Shown: one piece after another, positions 37,455-48,628 of the stretch | How positions within the stretch are numbered: the stretch's first letter is position 1 | Layout: each line of letters starts with the position of its first letter | Origin: Stropharia rugosoannulata | Taxonomy: Eukaryota; Basidiomycota; Agaricomycetes; Agaricales; Strophariaceae | Direction of reading: 5' to 3' | Length of the DNA stretch: 64,000 bases | NCBI GenBank assembly: GCA_028532985.1 | Contig: JANCIK010000010.1 | Span: 2,170,001-2,234,000 of the forward strand | The notes under the pieces: generated by a model | The model's input: only the letters and a program-made list of their open reading frames with translations | Told to the model about the DNA's origin: nothing | The model's database searches: none | Translations under genes and position numbers: made by a program

Positions 37455-38589
37455 GACGGTCGTGTTCTGGTCGTTCTCGGGGCGCACCCGGCGTTCGTAA
37501 TGAGAGGCTGTTGCAACCTTGTCTTTCTCGACAGGGCCGCCCTACGTCTCGTGTTGATAGTGGCTGTGCGTTTTAAGTCCGTAAATTGGTGTGAACCTGT
37601 GTGAACAATCATGTTCGGACAGCATTGAGGCACATCAAGTGATAAGTTGAGTCTCGTTTGAATTCTGTTATTGTGTACTGATGATTTCAGATTAAATCAT
37701 GTTGCGTAGAAAGTTTAATGTGGAGCCCCGTACAAGTTGGGGGTTTCTTGAACAGAAAGTTATTGAGATCCGTGCGGAGCGGTGCCTGTCCGAGTCCCAT
37801 CATTAAAGTCAGTGATTAATCAAGACATATGGTCATCAAAGGATCACGGCATTTACGATGTCTGTACATAGTTCAACTGTCGTTGGTTCAGAGCTAGGTG
37901 ATGGTCTTTGTTTTTTATTTCGAATAATTAGGTGGTTGAAACTAGTAAAGGGAGGAATAAAAACCGATATACGATCCTCGAAATGTGTATGGAGAGACAA
38001 AAAAAACATTGAAAAAATAAGACAACAAAATCAAAATGCCCGGGAAAGTGATATTTATGTTTGTTGGGTACCATCCATCATTCACACGGTCACATGTACG
38101 ATGATATTCTAATGAAGCATTCTCTTCTGAGTCTTCAGAGAGGATCAAGAGAGGATGTCCTCCAGTGTCCTCCTTACTTTCTAACAACTTATATATAAAC
38201 TGCTTCCGTATCGGCCTGAGTACACAATCAATGTCGCATAAGTAAACCAGGGAAAGTCAGGGATGGCCTAGGGGCGACATGCTTGCCTTTATCGAGACTA
38301 TCGTCAACGGAGTGTGCCACTTCTAAACTGAAGAAGAAATTTGAAACAAATAACAGAGTATATGTAGTGCAGGCTTAAGAAGGCTGTTTTTTTATGCTGT
38401 GATACAATGTTTTTCATCAATCACAATTGAGTTCTGTGAGAACTTGATTTACTTGTTACATTTATGGAAAGAGACTGATCGGTCACGTGTATATCAATAT
38501 TATATAACGGGAGCTCTGAGGGACGGGGCTCAGGGAACATCCGAATCCGTTCTGCCTGGAACCACATACAACCACCAATACCGTCTGCG
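37455..38589. other. Divergent intergenic region
   Basis: Lies between the starts of the Hsp70-like gene (-) and the UBE2G1-like gene (+), so it should hold both promoters. AT-rich, no coding frame, no clear motif. Confidence 0.5.
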
Positions 38590-39490
38590 ATGTCGAAAGC
38601 CAACCCATCTAACACTTTACTCCTCAGAAGGCAGCTTGCAGAACTCACAAAGCATCCTGTAGAAGGGTTCTCAGCAGGTGCGCTCCAATCTAAGCTTAGA
38701 TCTCCTGCAACTGATCTCATGCCCGCTTGCCAGGTCTCGTCGACGATGATAACCTTTACGAATGGGAAATCCTAATCATCGGGTTCGTCTCACTACTACT
38801 TATTTGACTTTAGCAGAGTGTAGCTCATGCATAATCTCATCGGGTTAGGCCACACGATACCTTATAGTATGTCATTCTACCTGTTTCCTAGCTTGTTGGA
38901 ACTGACAGTAATGTTCCTAGTGAGGGCGGTTTTTTCAAAGCTCGACTCTCCTTCCCTCCTGAATTCCCCCTCCTACCGCCAAAGATGCGCTTCATCACTC
39001 CTATGTGGCATCCGAATAGTCAGTCTTCATTGCAATCTTTCCGTGGCTTTCACTTACCCCTGCAGTTTATCCCGATGGCACCGTCTGTGTATCCATCCTG
39101 GTGAGTCATCCCGTTTCACTGAATATATGCGCTCGTATTTATTCGACAAAGCATGCTCCTGGGGATGACCAATACGGCTATGAAGACGCGGGAGAGCGGT
39201 GGATGCCAGTGCACACTGTCGAATCTATTGTAAGCACTGATGTTTCCTTTCGGTCGGTTTCTCTCTAACATTAATCTTTCAGCTTGTCAGCGTCATCTCT
39301 CTCCTCTCTTCTGACACTCCCAATCTCGACAGTCCTGCAAATGTTGATGCCGCAAAGGAGGTCCGAACAGACTTGGCAGGTGAGTTATTATCCCAGATCA
39401 AGATACTGTGTGTAAAACTCACCCCAAAAAGGTTACAGGAAGAAGGTCAGGAGGTTGGTGCGCAAGAGTGCGGAAGAGGCATTTGATTGA
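38590..39490 (+). CDS. Ubiquitin-conjugating enzyme E2, UBE2G1 type (173 aa)
   Basis: Accepts ubiquitin from E1 and passes it on with an E3. Eight exons (38590-38677, 38734-38782, 38849-38866, 38921-39018, 39066-39100, 39152-39229, 39283-39379, 39432-39490); the third is 18 bases. All phases agree. The UBC fold reads LLLRRQLAEL, GLVDDDNLYEWE, PHDTLYEGGFF, MWHPNIYPDGTVCVSIL with catalytic Cys92, then the acidic loop HAPGDDQYGYED typical of the UBE2G/UBE2R group, and ends KKVRRLVRKS. Closest in style to human UBE2G1 (RRQLAEL, NPVEGFSAGL). Length matches the family. A paralogue of the UBE2G2 group is encoded at 53010. ER-associated degradation is plausible but unproven. Confidence 0.95.
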
Positions 39491-39966
39491 ACGTACATTC
39501 CTATTCGCATACTACTTACATACGTCGTCTTTTCTTTGTGGCTCTCTCAGTACTTTGCATATTCTTCGCATCAGCATCCCCGTTTTGTCAGGTGGACCTT
39601 GCGACATGTATCTTCACACATACCGTTTTCTTCATGTATATATACGCACAGTTCACTCTCGTTCCATTTTACCCCAGTCCAAGTTCATGTCAGAGGACAG
39701 TAAAGGCGGTCACGGCAGACCGGCATGTCGTATGTATCTCTGTGAGGACATCTTAAATGCCAATATATATGTAAAATTAAGTTACCGCTACATAGTCCTC
39801 GGAAAAGCCATACGGTGAGTACATTGTAGTGTGAGTATTTATTCTTCGACTGCAAAAGGCTGCAAGCCTGCACCTGGCTGCACCGGTGCCAATCACATCG
39901 AATTCTTACGTAATACAAAATACTCTTTAGAGACGCTGTGCAAGCTCGCTGCAACTGACCACGACC
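39491..39966. other. Intergenic between E2 and UBX genes
   Basis: About 480 bases, same orientation on both sides. No coding frame that joins either neighbour. Presumed promoter of the UBX gene. Confidence 0.5.
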
Positions 39967-42009
39967 ATGGACGAACTCACTGACGCCCAGCGGGCAGCAC
40001 TCGTGCAACTTCGTGACCTCACGAATGGCGCCGATGACGATGTATCAATAAGTGTTCTGTCAACAGTGGATTGGGATGTCCAGGTACGTGCTGGACAGTG
40101 GACACGTTTGATAGTGAATACCATTGACGCCCAACCTTAGCGAGCTGCGGAGCTCATCTTCGGAGGCGGCGCACCTCCGCCACCGTTCACCTCTGACTCC
40201 AGCCGTACACGAACGCCAATGGAGATATTCGACATCGACGACGGCCCTCCTCAGCCGCCACCCCCCGCGCGCCCCTCCGCACTTATTACCCTTGTCCGCC
40301 CGCTTTTCACACTGCTCACCCTTCCCCTCCACGTTCTGACCTCGCTCGTCCGGTTCCTCATTTCCGCACTGCGTCTCCCCATCCCGACGCTGCGTCTCGG
40401 CGGACTCGCGGGCACGCTGTCGCTTGGCCTGTGGGGTGGCTCCGGGGGCACGGCAGGGCGTCATACACGTGGGGGCGGCGCGGCGCGCTGGGTGCGCGAG
40501 TTGGAGGAAGAGACGGGCGCTGTAAGCATTGGACGCGGCGCGGCGCGCGGGACGACGTCGGGCGTTGTGGAGGGTAGCTCGAGCTCGGGGCTAACGGCGC
40601 GGGGTGCGACGGCAGCTGGTGGCAGTGCTGGCGGAGAAGAGGGGCGGAGACTACTGCCAGACTTTATGTTGTGCACGTATGAAGAGTTTTTGCGGTCATG
40701 CTCACGGGACGCGCGGGTTGGCTGTGTGGTGCTTGTAAGCGAGGAGCACGATGATGTTGCGGCTTTCAAGCGGTGCGTTTTTCAATTTCTTTTTTTCTTC
40801 TTCTCAGTTTACTTAACAAACTAATGCCTTGTAGGTCTACCCTGATTGACCCTGCGTTTGTGCAGATTTTGACTGAGAACGAGATGTATGTTTGGGGTGG
40901 AGACGTGCGGGATCATGATGCGTGGTCTGGTGAGTTTACTACATTGGGTTAATTACTAGGTGGCTGATTGAGCTCTTTCAGCCTCGGAGAAGCTGCAAGC
41001 TACAACATACCCTTTCGTAGCCTTCCTCGCCCTCCAACCAAGGCGCACTCCCGGTGTACCTGTATCCTCAACATCTTCACCCCCGTCTTTAACCGTACTA
41101 TCACGGCACCAAGGTCCCTCAATACCTTCCTCAGGTCCAACGTCCGCTGATTCCCTCACCACGCACCTAACGACACAACTGCTTCCTCGGGTGCGCCCTT
41201 TCCTTGGGCGCCTACAGGCCGCCCAGCGTGAGCGTGAGGCGGAACGGGCTTTGCGCGCACAACAAGACGCAGCGTTTGCTTCTGCCGCTCAACGTGACAA
41301 AGACCGGATTGAGGCCGCAATGGCGCGCGAGCGCGCTGAACGGGAGGAACGACAGCGGGATCTTGAAAGACAGCGGCGTGAGCGCGAGAGGCAGGAACAG
41401 GAAGCACGGGAAGAGGCGGCCCGCGCACTCACGGAAGAACGCAAGCGGGCAGAGCGTATGGTATGGCGCAGGTGGACGCGGCGCGTTTTCGTCACAGGCG
41501 CTGGGCCCGGCAGCGAAAGTGTGAATGAGAATGGTGCAGGGAAGGGCGGTCTGCGCATGGCGATACGCCTCCCGTCCGGAGCGCGCATTTTGCATACCTT
41601 CAATCCTAATGCGACGCTCACGACATTATACGCACTGATCGATGCAGCGCTGATTCCCGCCGACTTCGCATCCGCGGAAGACCCTGTCTTACCCCCTGGA
41701 CTTTCCTCGCCATCCAGCACCGACCGTGCAGAGGCTGTCCTTGAGTCGCGCGTGCTCGCGGATGCGCATGGCGGGGACACATCCGTGGCTTACTGGGGAT
41801 TCCGTGTGGCGTCTCCGTACCCGCGCACCGAGATTGCGTGGAAGGCGGGAACACAGCTTGTAGAGGTCGACGCTCTGCGCGGTGGAGGGCAACTTGTTGT
41901 TGAACTAGTGGAAAATGCTCAGGGGAAAGGAAAGGCAAAGCAAGTCGCTGCCACAGCTGCGAAGTCGGAGGCTGAGGATGATGGTTATGACACAGAAGAA
42001 AGCGAGTAG
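39967..42009 (+). CDS. UBA-UAS-UBX protein, UBXD8/FAF2 type (about 623 aa)
   Basis: Four exons (39967-40083, 40141-40772, 40835-40929, 40982-42009), phases consistent. Domains in order: UBA-like helices at residues 1-50 (MDELTDAQRAAL, ending RAAELIFGGG); a hydrophobic hairpin near 85-122 (LITLVRPLFTLLTLPLHVL) expected to insert in the ER or lipid-droplet surface; a thioredoxin-like UAS domain near 190-340 (RVGCVVLVSEEHDDV, MYVWGGDV); a long Arg/Glu coiled coil near 350-445; and a C-terminal UBX domain (LRMAIRLPSGARILHTF). This order is that of UBXD8/FAF2 and yeast Ubx2/Ucp10-like proteins, which recruit Cdc48/p97 to ER-associated degradation complexes. It lies next to a UBE2G1-type E2. The tail after UBX is acidic. 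Identification by architecture is strong. Confidence 0.9.
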
Positions 42010-42587
42010 ACTTCCATTATGAGTTGTATTCATCAGTTCTACGCAGATGTATGTATTGTAGCATGTTTTTAGTGGTTTTTGTGGAAGGCCAGGAGAAATG
42101 CCGACCTGGTGCTGCAAAGTTCGTGGGAAAATATTAATGAGACCAGTCATTGCAAAGTCATAGTCACATTCTTGTTACCAACCCTTGACCAACCCACTTC
42201 CTCAGTTCCAACTTGTGTTCACTATATGCGCTTCACCGAGTGGTAAAATTATTCAGTGAACTTGCACTTTGATTCTCTCTGTGAGCCACTGCTTGCTCGA
42301 AGGAAAGGCAACGGAAAACAACGAAAAAACTGCACTCAACGTCAAACCCGCAAACTGAACGAAGACTCGACCTGTGGCAGTCAGTACTCACGTATAAGGG
42401 TGGCTACAACCGTTAACCCTGAGAATTGCCCACTTTGTCGACTGTCTGATACTTCAAAGATATAACAAGCAGAAAACTCCCCTTAACGTTACAAGAATAA
42501 TTGAACAGCAACTCAATAGCCCGTCAACTCACCTACTTTTTGTGTCCTACGCGCTACAACAAAGTTTGATAAGTGATACTGCTCAAA
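42010..42587. other. Intergenic before the SNF2 gene
   Basis: About 580 bases without a coding frame. Presumed promoter of the ERCC6L2-like gene. Confidence 0.5.
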
Positions 42588-45500
42588 ATGCCTGATAAAG
42601 ACGCGTATGCAAAACGTTGATAATGTTCTGTCTGCTGTTCAACTGAGTGAGGCTCACGTCAACTTTTTTTTTTGTCTATCAATAGGAAAGAGGCAATCGA
42701 TCGCTGCTCCCATAGGTGTGTTATGCATGCTGATATGCCAAGGAATAGAAGAACTCACGCTAATTTCAGAGGTGGACTCGGACTCTGATTTTACGCCCGG
42801 TGCATACATTCCTGCCGTGGAAGAGAAGAAAAAGGGGAAAGCTAAGGCTTCTACGGCTCCACCATCACGAAACAAGCGCAAGCGGAGCAGTGCTACCGGC
42901 ATAATTAGTTCAAAAACGAAATACCCTCAGAAAAGTACTCCTATTTTGCATAAATACGTGGTCACCTCTCTGATGATAATGCTAATCAGGAATTCGAGCG
43001 GATGTGCCAAATGCGCTTCTACAGTACTTTGGTGAGTCATGCATATATCTACACTTCGAACTCACGTGTAATACCTACTCAGATGCCGAGGCAAGCCTTG
43101 ATCTGCATTCTGCCTCTGAGGAAGACGAAGAAGAAGAAATATTTGCAAGTGCTCGACCGCGTTACTCAGAAGAAGAAGACGACGACGAAGATATAGAGGA
43201 TGAGGAACAAGAGGATGAGGACCAGGACAGCGAAGAGGATGAGCCAGTCCAAATATCGAAAGCCAGTGTTGCATACAGGGCTCCTCGCCCTGGTAGTACG
43301 CAAGCGGGTAGTACTCTGCCAAATAAACCTCCCCCAAAGCCAATTGATGACGATGACTCGGAGACTGGTGAGTCCTTCGTTCTCGACTGAGGACTCTTGC
43401 TTATCTTATATGCGCCATAGAATCGGATTCAGATTTCCGTCCCGCACCCACAAAGTTGCCACCTCCCATAGCAGCTAAAATCTCGCCTGTTCAAGGTGCA
43501 ATAATTGACAGGGTTTATATATGCGGCTCTAACTGTCTTTTAGCAGATGATGATTCAGTCACCGAATCGGATACTGAACCAGAACTGAATGTTGAAGTCA
43601 GAAAAACGAATACGGCCCCTGCAGCCCCCCAGAAAGCAGTACCGGAAGAAGACGATTCAGTTACTGAATCGGACAGCGGCCCAGAACCAGAACCGCGGCG
43701 GGAGTTAAATAAAGACCATGTATGCATATATCCTGTGTTCGTATTCGCCCCTAATGCGTTCACCCTTGCAGAAACTGAAGCCTAAACCTGGATTTGACTT
43801 GCGACCAGGGCAAACGTATGCGGGTCCGTTGGTCCTCGACGAGGAGTTGGATATCAAAATCCCTGCAGCGATAAATACCTATCTTCGTGACTATCAACGC
43901 GACGGTGTTAAATTTCTTTGGCGGCAGTACAAGCAAGGTCATGGGGGACTGCTTGGGGACGATATGGGCTTGGTGAGCTTGGTGACTCAAACGTTATAAT
44001 GCGCATCATTAATTTACTTGTAGGGTGTGTCTCTGTGTTGCACGGATTGACCGGAAAGCTGACATCACATAGGGAAGACAATCCAAGTCATCACTTTCCT
44101 CTCGGCGATTATGAAGAAAAATGGGTTGGCTACGGATAAAAATCGTCGCAGGGAGTATGTTTCACGGCTACAGGACGGGGAGTCATGGCGCAAGCGCCGG
44201 GAGCTTCCAAAAGCCAATGCAAAGTGGTCAACATGCCTGATCATTGCTCCGAGCACTGTTGTGCATAACTGGCAACGAGAATTCGAAACGGTCGGGCGAT
44301 TCGTGTGTTTTTAGCACGCATATACTCACGTTATTTTGCTTAGTGGGGTTATTTTGAAGTCGGGATGTACAACGGAACACCTAAAGACCGTGATGAAGTC
44401 CTTCATGATTTCAAACTTGGCCGACTGGACGTTGGTAGGAAATTCTTGCCTTTATTTTACCTTCCACTCATTATTTATGTCATAGTTGTGACTAGTTTCG
44501 ACCTCGCGAGAAGAGAAATCGACCAACTTGACGACTTGCCATGGAGTTGTATCATAGTTGACGAGGTCCACCGCGTCAAGAACGAGTCTTCTAAAATTGC
44601 GCTTGCATATCATCAATTTGCCTGCCTCAACCGATTTGGACTTACTGGGACGACTATTCAAAATTCTTATAAAGAGATGTGGACTATTTTGGATTGGACG
44701 AACCCGGGACGATTAGGGACTGCGCGACAGTGGCAGGGCTATGTGGTAAAACCTCTAACTTTGGGTCAGTCCGCAGGAGCGAAGGAGGAAGAAAGGGCAA
44801 AGGCGCTCCTTGTGGCTCGTATACTGACCGAAAAATTATTGCCTAACTTCTTTCTGAGAAGGTATAATTTCCTTGCTCTATTGGCTTCATCACTATTCAC
44901 ATATAATACAGGACCAAGGAGATCATTAAAGACCAGGCATGTTTACGCCATAATATATACCTTTAGTCACTGACGCAATCTTATTTCGCTTCTAGTTGCC
45001 CCAAAAAACTGATGAAGTCGTTTTCTGTCCACTCACAAGACTGCAAATTGATGCGTATAAGCGCATACTTAAAATGGAACCTGTCCAGAATTTATTAAAA
45101 AGAGATGAACAATGCGATTGTGGCTCCCGGAAAGTGTGAGTTGCACAATAAACAACTTTAATGTTTATACTCACAAACCCGATTCTCATCAAGGAGGAAA
45201 AACTGTTGCCACCCTTTCGTCCCAGGAGAAGTATTCCGCTTCATGTCGATCCTTATAAAGCTATCAAACCACCTTGCTCTTATCCTCCCAGGTAAGAAAG
45301 ATTAGTGTGACATAATATGAAAACTAATCACTACTCGGGAAGGACCTACTGACACACCAGAGCAAGTGAGCTAGTTATCCTGTATACCAAAATAGCCTAA
45401 TAATCTCTTCAAAAAAAAACCAGGTCCTCAGGAACCGGGAGTTAGCTGAGATCGCCTTTCCGGAGGGAAAAATCCCAAAATACGGTACTGCCATGCTACT

Positions 45501-47600
45501 ACCTGAATATTGTGGGAAATGGAGGGTATGTATTGATTTTTGCATTTCCCTGGTCTCACTCCTCTAAGACATGGATCACTTAGGCATTAGAGGCGCTGCT
45601 TAGAGAGTGGCGCAAAGATAAAACGAACAAAGTGTTGATCTTTACCAAGTCCGTTAAATTATTGGATATGTTGGATTTCCACCTAAAAACCAAGTGTAGG
45701 TTATTACTTTTATATTTTAACGCCCCCATTCTCATCATAAACTCAGCATTCTCCTTTCTGCGGCTTGACGGCAGTGTAAAGCAAAATGAACGTGAGTAAC
45801 AGCATGACGCGAAACTTGACTTTCCTTTGAATTACAGATTATGACAGGCATGCCAATGATTGACCAATTTAATCATGATCCCGAGGTCTTTTGTTTCTTG
45901 ATTTCCACTCTTGCCGGAGGTACAGGCTTAAATCTCACAGGTAACCACATCTTGCAATGCATGAAGGATACTCTGACGGAATTATACCTGCATAGGGGCT
46001 AACAAGGTTGTGATATTCGGCAAGTTATTTACTTGTATATCCTTATTATTATATGTACTTATCACACATTTACAGATCCCAACTGGAGTGAGTGAATTGA
46101 CCATTAGAAAATTCAAAATCTTAAATTTTATTAGATCCGGCACATGATTTGCAAGCTATGGATCGGTACATGAGCCCCATTATCTACCATGAAAGCTAAC
46201 GCTAATTTATGTTTTCAGTGCATTCCGTTTTGGCCAAGTCCGCGATGTCTTTGTGTACCGCCTGCTTGGCGCAGGATCCGTCGAGGAACTCATTTATGCT
46301 AGACAAATTTACAAGCAGCAACAAATGGCTATTGGTTACGAGGCTAGCGTCCAGACTAGGTACGGTGACTTTTCTAGTTGAAATATGCAGCATTTTATTT
46401 TCCTGAGCAGGTACTTTGAGGGTGTTCAGGGAGATAATGCAAAGCAAGGGGAGTTATTTGGGCTTAGCAATATTTTCACCTTGCATGAAGATAAGCTGGC
46501 AACTAAAATGGCGGTACGTTTTTCTGCATTTGTATCTCGAGATTGAGTAGTTAATTATGTTATACTCGCAGATTGAAAGAGCCAATATTGCGGAGCTGGA
46601 TTGGGCGCTAGCGAACATGGATCCTAGTGCTAAAGGAAAGAAGGTTCACAAACCTGTCAATGAGCTCGTCGAGGCTGACTCCAAAGTCAAGGAAGATGTA
46701 AGTCAATTAGAGTAATCTGGGTGTTGACAGAGCTAATGGTCAATTTCTGTGATGAAGGGTATAACTCTCAAGGGCTTGGGGGCGCTATTTTTCGATGATG
46801 GTACGTTGCGGCTTCTCTCTACTATTTGCCTTGAAACTAAATATTAATATAGCACCTCCTCCAATTGCTTCACGTGAAGAAGACGTTATCAAGAAAACGC
46901 TTCGCTCCATTGGCGTAACTTATAGTCATCAAAACGACAAAATCCTCATTCCTAGCATAGTGGAGGCGCAGCGGACGAAGCAGACTCTCCAAGTGCGTTA
47001 TTTATATTGAAAATAAATGTTGTCTCACCATCTGCCCAGAAAGTCCAAGGTCGCAAAAGTGCTGGGATGCCGCAGGCTGCTGCGAAAGCTGGCAAGGCAA
47101 AGACAGAAGAGAAGACAAAAGCTCCCAAAGCCCCCGCCCCTTGTTCACCAGAGTGGCCACCTAGGGGACGTCATAAAAAGAACAAAACTACTGGGGTCGT
47201 ACCACCGCCTCGAGCTGTTGTTATTAAAGAAACGATTCCGGAGCCTAAAGAAACTGTGGACTTGACCAAATTTACCTCTGACCAACTGTATTTTAAAATT
47301 CCATTCCCCCTAAATTATGTCTTTGACACCTCCACAGACTCGACGCTCGGTACACGGCACTCATGGATCTTGGGTTAATACAAGAGCGCAGGGACTTGCC
47401 CATATATGCGGAGAAATTGTAAATATCAATTCTATGACTCTCTGAACTTCAGTCTCAGAAACTGATCATATTGTTCTTCAAGTGCACGGGAACCTGTAGC
47501 AGCTCAACGAGAAATAATTGCTATGCTCGACGAACATATTGCCAATAATCCACCGGCACCCACGCAAGACGACAGTTCGACGGATGATTCTGATGTGTAG
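42588..47600 (+). CDS. SNF2-family helicase, ERCC6L2 type (about 1130 aa, 30 exons)
   Basis: Nuclear DNA-dependent ATPase of the group that acts in repair of transcription- or break-associated damage. Modelled with 30 exons, from 42588-42615 to 47483-47600. Helicase motifs: [13 protein letters not shown] (Q), [11 protein letters not shown] (I), [12 protein letters not shown] (Ia), [11 protein letters not shown] (II, DEVH rather than DEAH), GLTGTTIQN (III), [12 protein letters not shown] (V), [15 protein letters not shown] (VI). The order and the Cys-containing insert ([13 protein letters not shown]) match ERCC6L2. The N-terminus is acidic with two repeated DDSVTESD units. Introns after 44936 (gcatgt) and 46019 (gcaagt) need GC donors, and exon 46076-46087 is only 12 bases. 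The exon 8/9 junction (43972/44073), inside Walker A, is one base short for the reading frame. The first intron uses a weak donor (gttgat), so the start is provisional. Confidence 0.88.
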
Positions 47601-48115
47601 ATGAGAATGCTTTTCACGCATCCTCTGAATTGAAGTACTACATTTATCTCTTGCGCTCGCTGTCTAGTGCAATGTCGATCTATATTGTGATTTTTCCACT
47701 AAATCTATCATTTGTCTACATAGAATTATTTTCATTCTAGATCACTTCTATCCTGTCTCTGTTGTACTCATTTTACTACCTCATTTTATGACTATGTAGT
47801 TATTGGGCCGTTCCCAACTTATAGTAGTTCAAATTACCAGATTCGGATTTAATCTTGTTTAGTAAAAGCAACCCGCGACTCTCTGCTTGTATCTGTGCTA
47901 TTTTCAGCATTCCGAGGATTGGCCGTCGATTCCTGCTTATTAGATGGCGATGTTGTTTGATCGCCTTGATGCCCGATCAATATATGCTTCAGTGCACCTG
48001 TGCACCTGCAGTCTTCTTTCGCCGATAGATAGGAACCAAAAGTGTGACTGGAATCCGACCTATCTTGGTCATCTCTCTTACAGGATCATTAATGACAGGC
48101 ATGTACTGACATGAT
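47601..48115. other. Convergent intergenic region
   Basis: Between the 3' ends of the helicase gene (+) and the small gene at 48116 (-). No coding frame with support. Confidence 0.5.
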
Positions 48116-48628
48116 TCAACGAACATTGGCGGCCGTGATCTCTCTCCGATGCGCTGGCGAATGACACGGCCATCAACGAGCAGAGCCACGAGCTGAACAT
48201 ACATGGTAGAATATGCACATGCCAAGGCTTCCTCTTGCTATGAATAGCACGCGCGGATGAGTTGAGTGGGAACGGCGCAGGGGCTTCTGGACCATCTGGT
48301 GTGCACTACGGATGGCGCCGTGGCGGCCTATTTTTGTGTGCGCCTCTGTTGGGCAGGAGAGAGCCAGCAGAGGCGGGGCAGGAGGCCCACTCCGGAGATA
48401 ACGAGACATTTGTATACTGGTGGTACGTACTGAGAAACTTACCGGGCGGATATGATGGAGGATGGGCGTGACGGGTTGGTCGATTGTAGAGTACGCTCTT
48501 GTGGCACTGGTCCCCCCTGTGGAGCATAAACATAAACAATATGACTGATTGTATTTTACTGTATTGGAGGTAAGGAACTACTTACAGATGTTTTTGATCA
48601 ACTGGCTGGCATAACAGTTTAAGCGCAT
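48116..48628 (-). CDS. Small putative mitochondrial protein (85 aa), family unknown
   Basis: Four short exons on the minus strand (48628-48586, 48516-48443, 48305-48203, 48153-48116) join in frame through three GT-AG introns of 49, 69 and 137 nt and end at a stop. The N-terminus MRLNCYASQLIKNIWG then TSATRAYST is free of acidic residues, with Arg/Lys and aromatic residues and a RAYS motif, as in cleavable mitochondrial presequences. The rest is Pro-rich, then basic (SKRKPWHVHILP, HRREI). I do not recognise the family; a mitoribosomal or assembly protein would fit the size. The exon chain is my own reconstruction, and another reading of the first exons on the same strand is possible. Confidence 0.45.

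Noticed and set aside
42588..47600. Calling the ERCC6L2-like gene a pseudogene
   Set aside because: Only one base in a GGG run disturbs the frame and 28 of the 29 junctions are in phase, so a sequence error is at least as likely.
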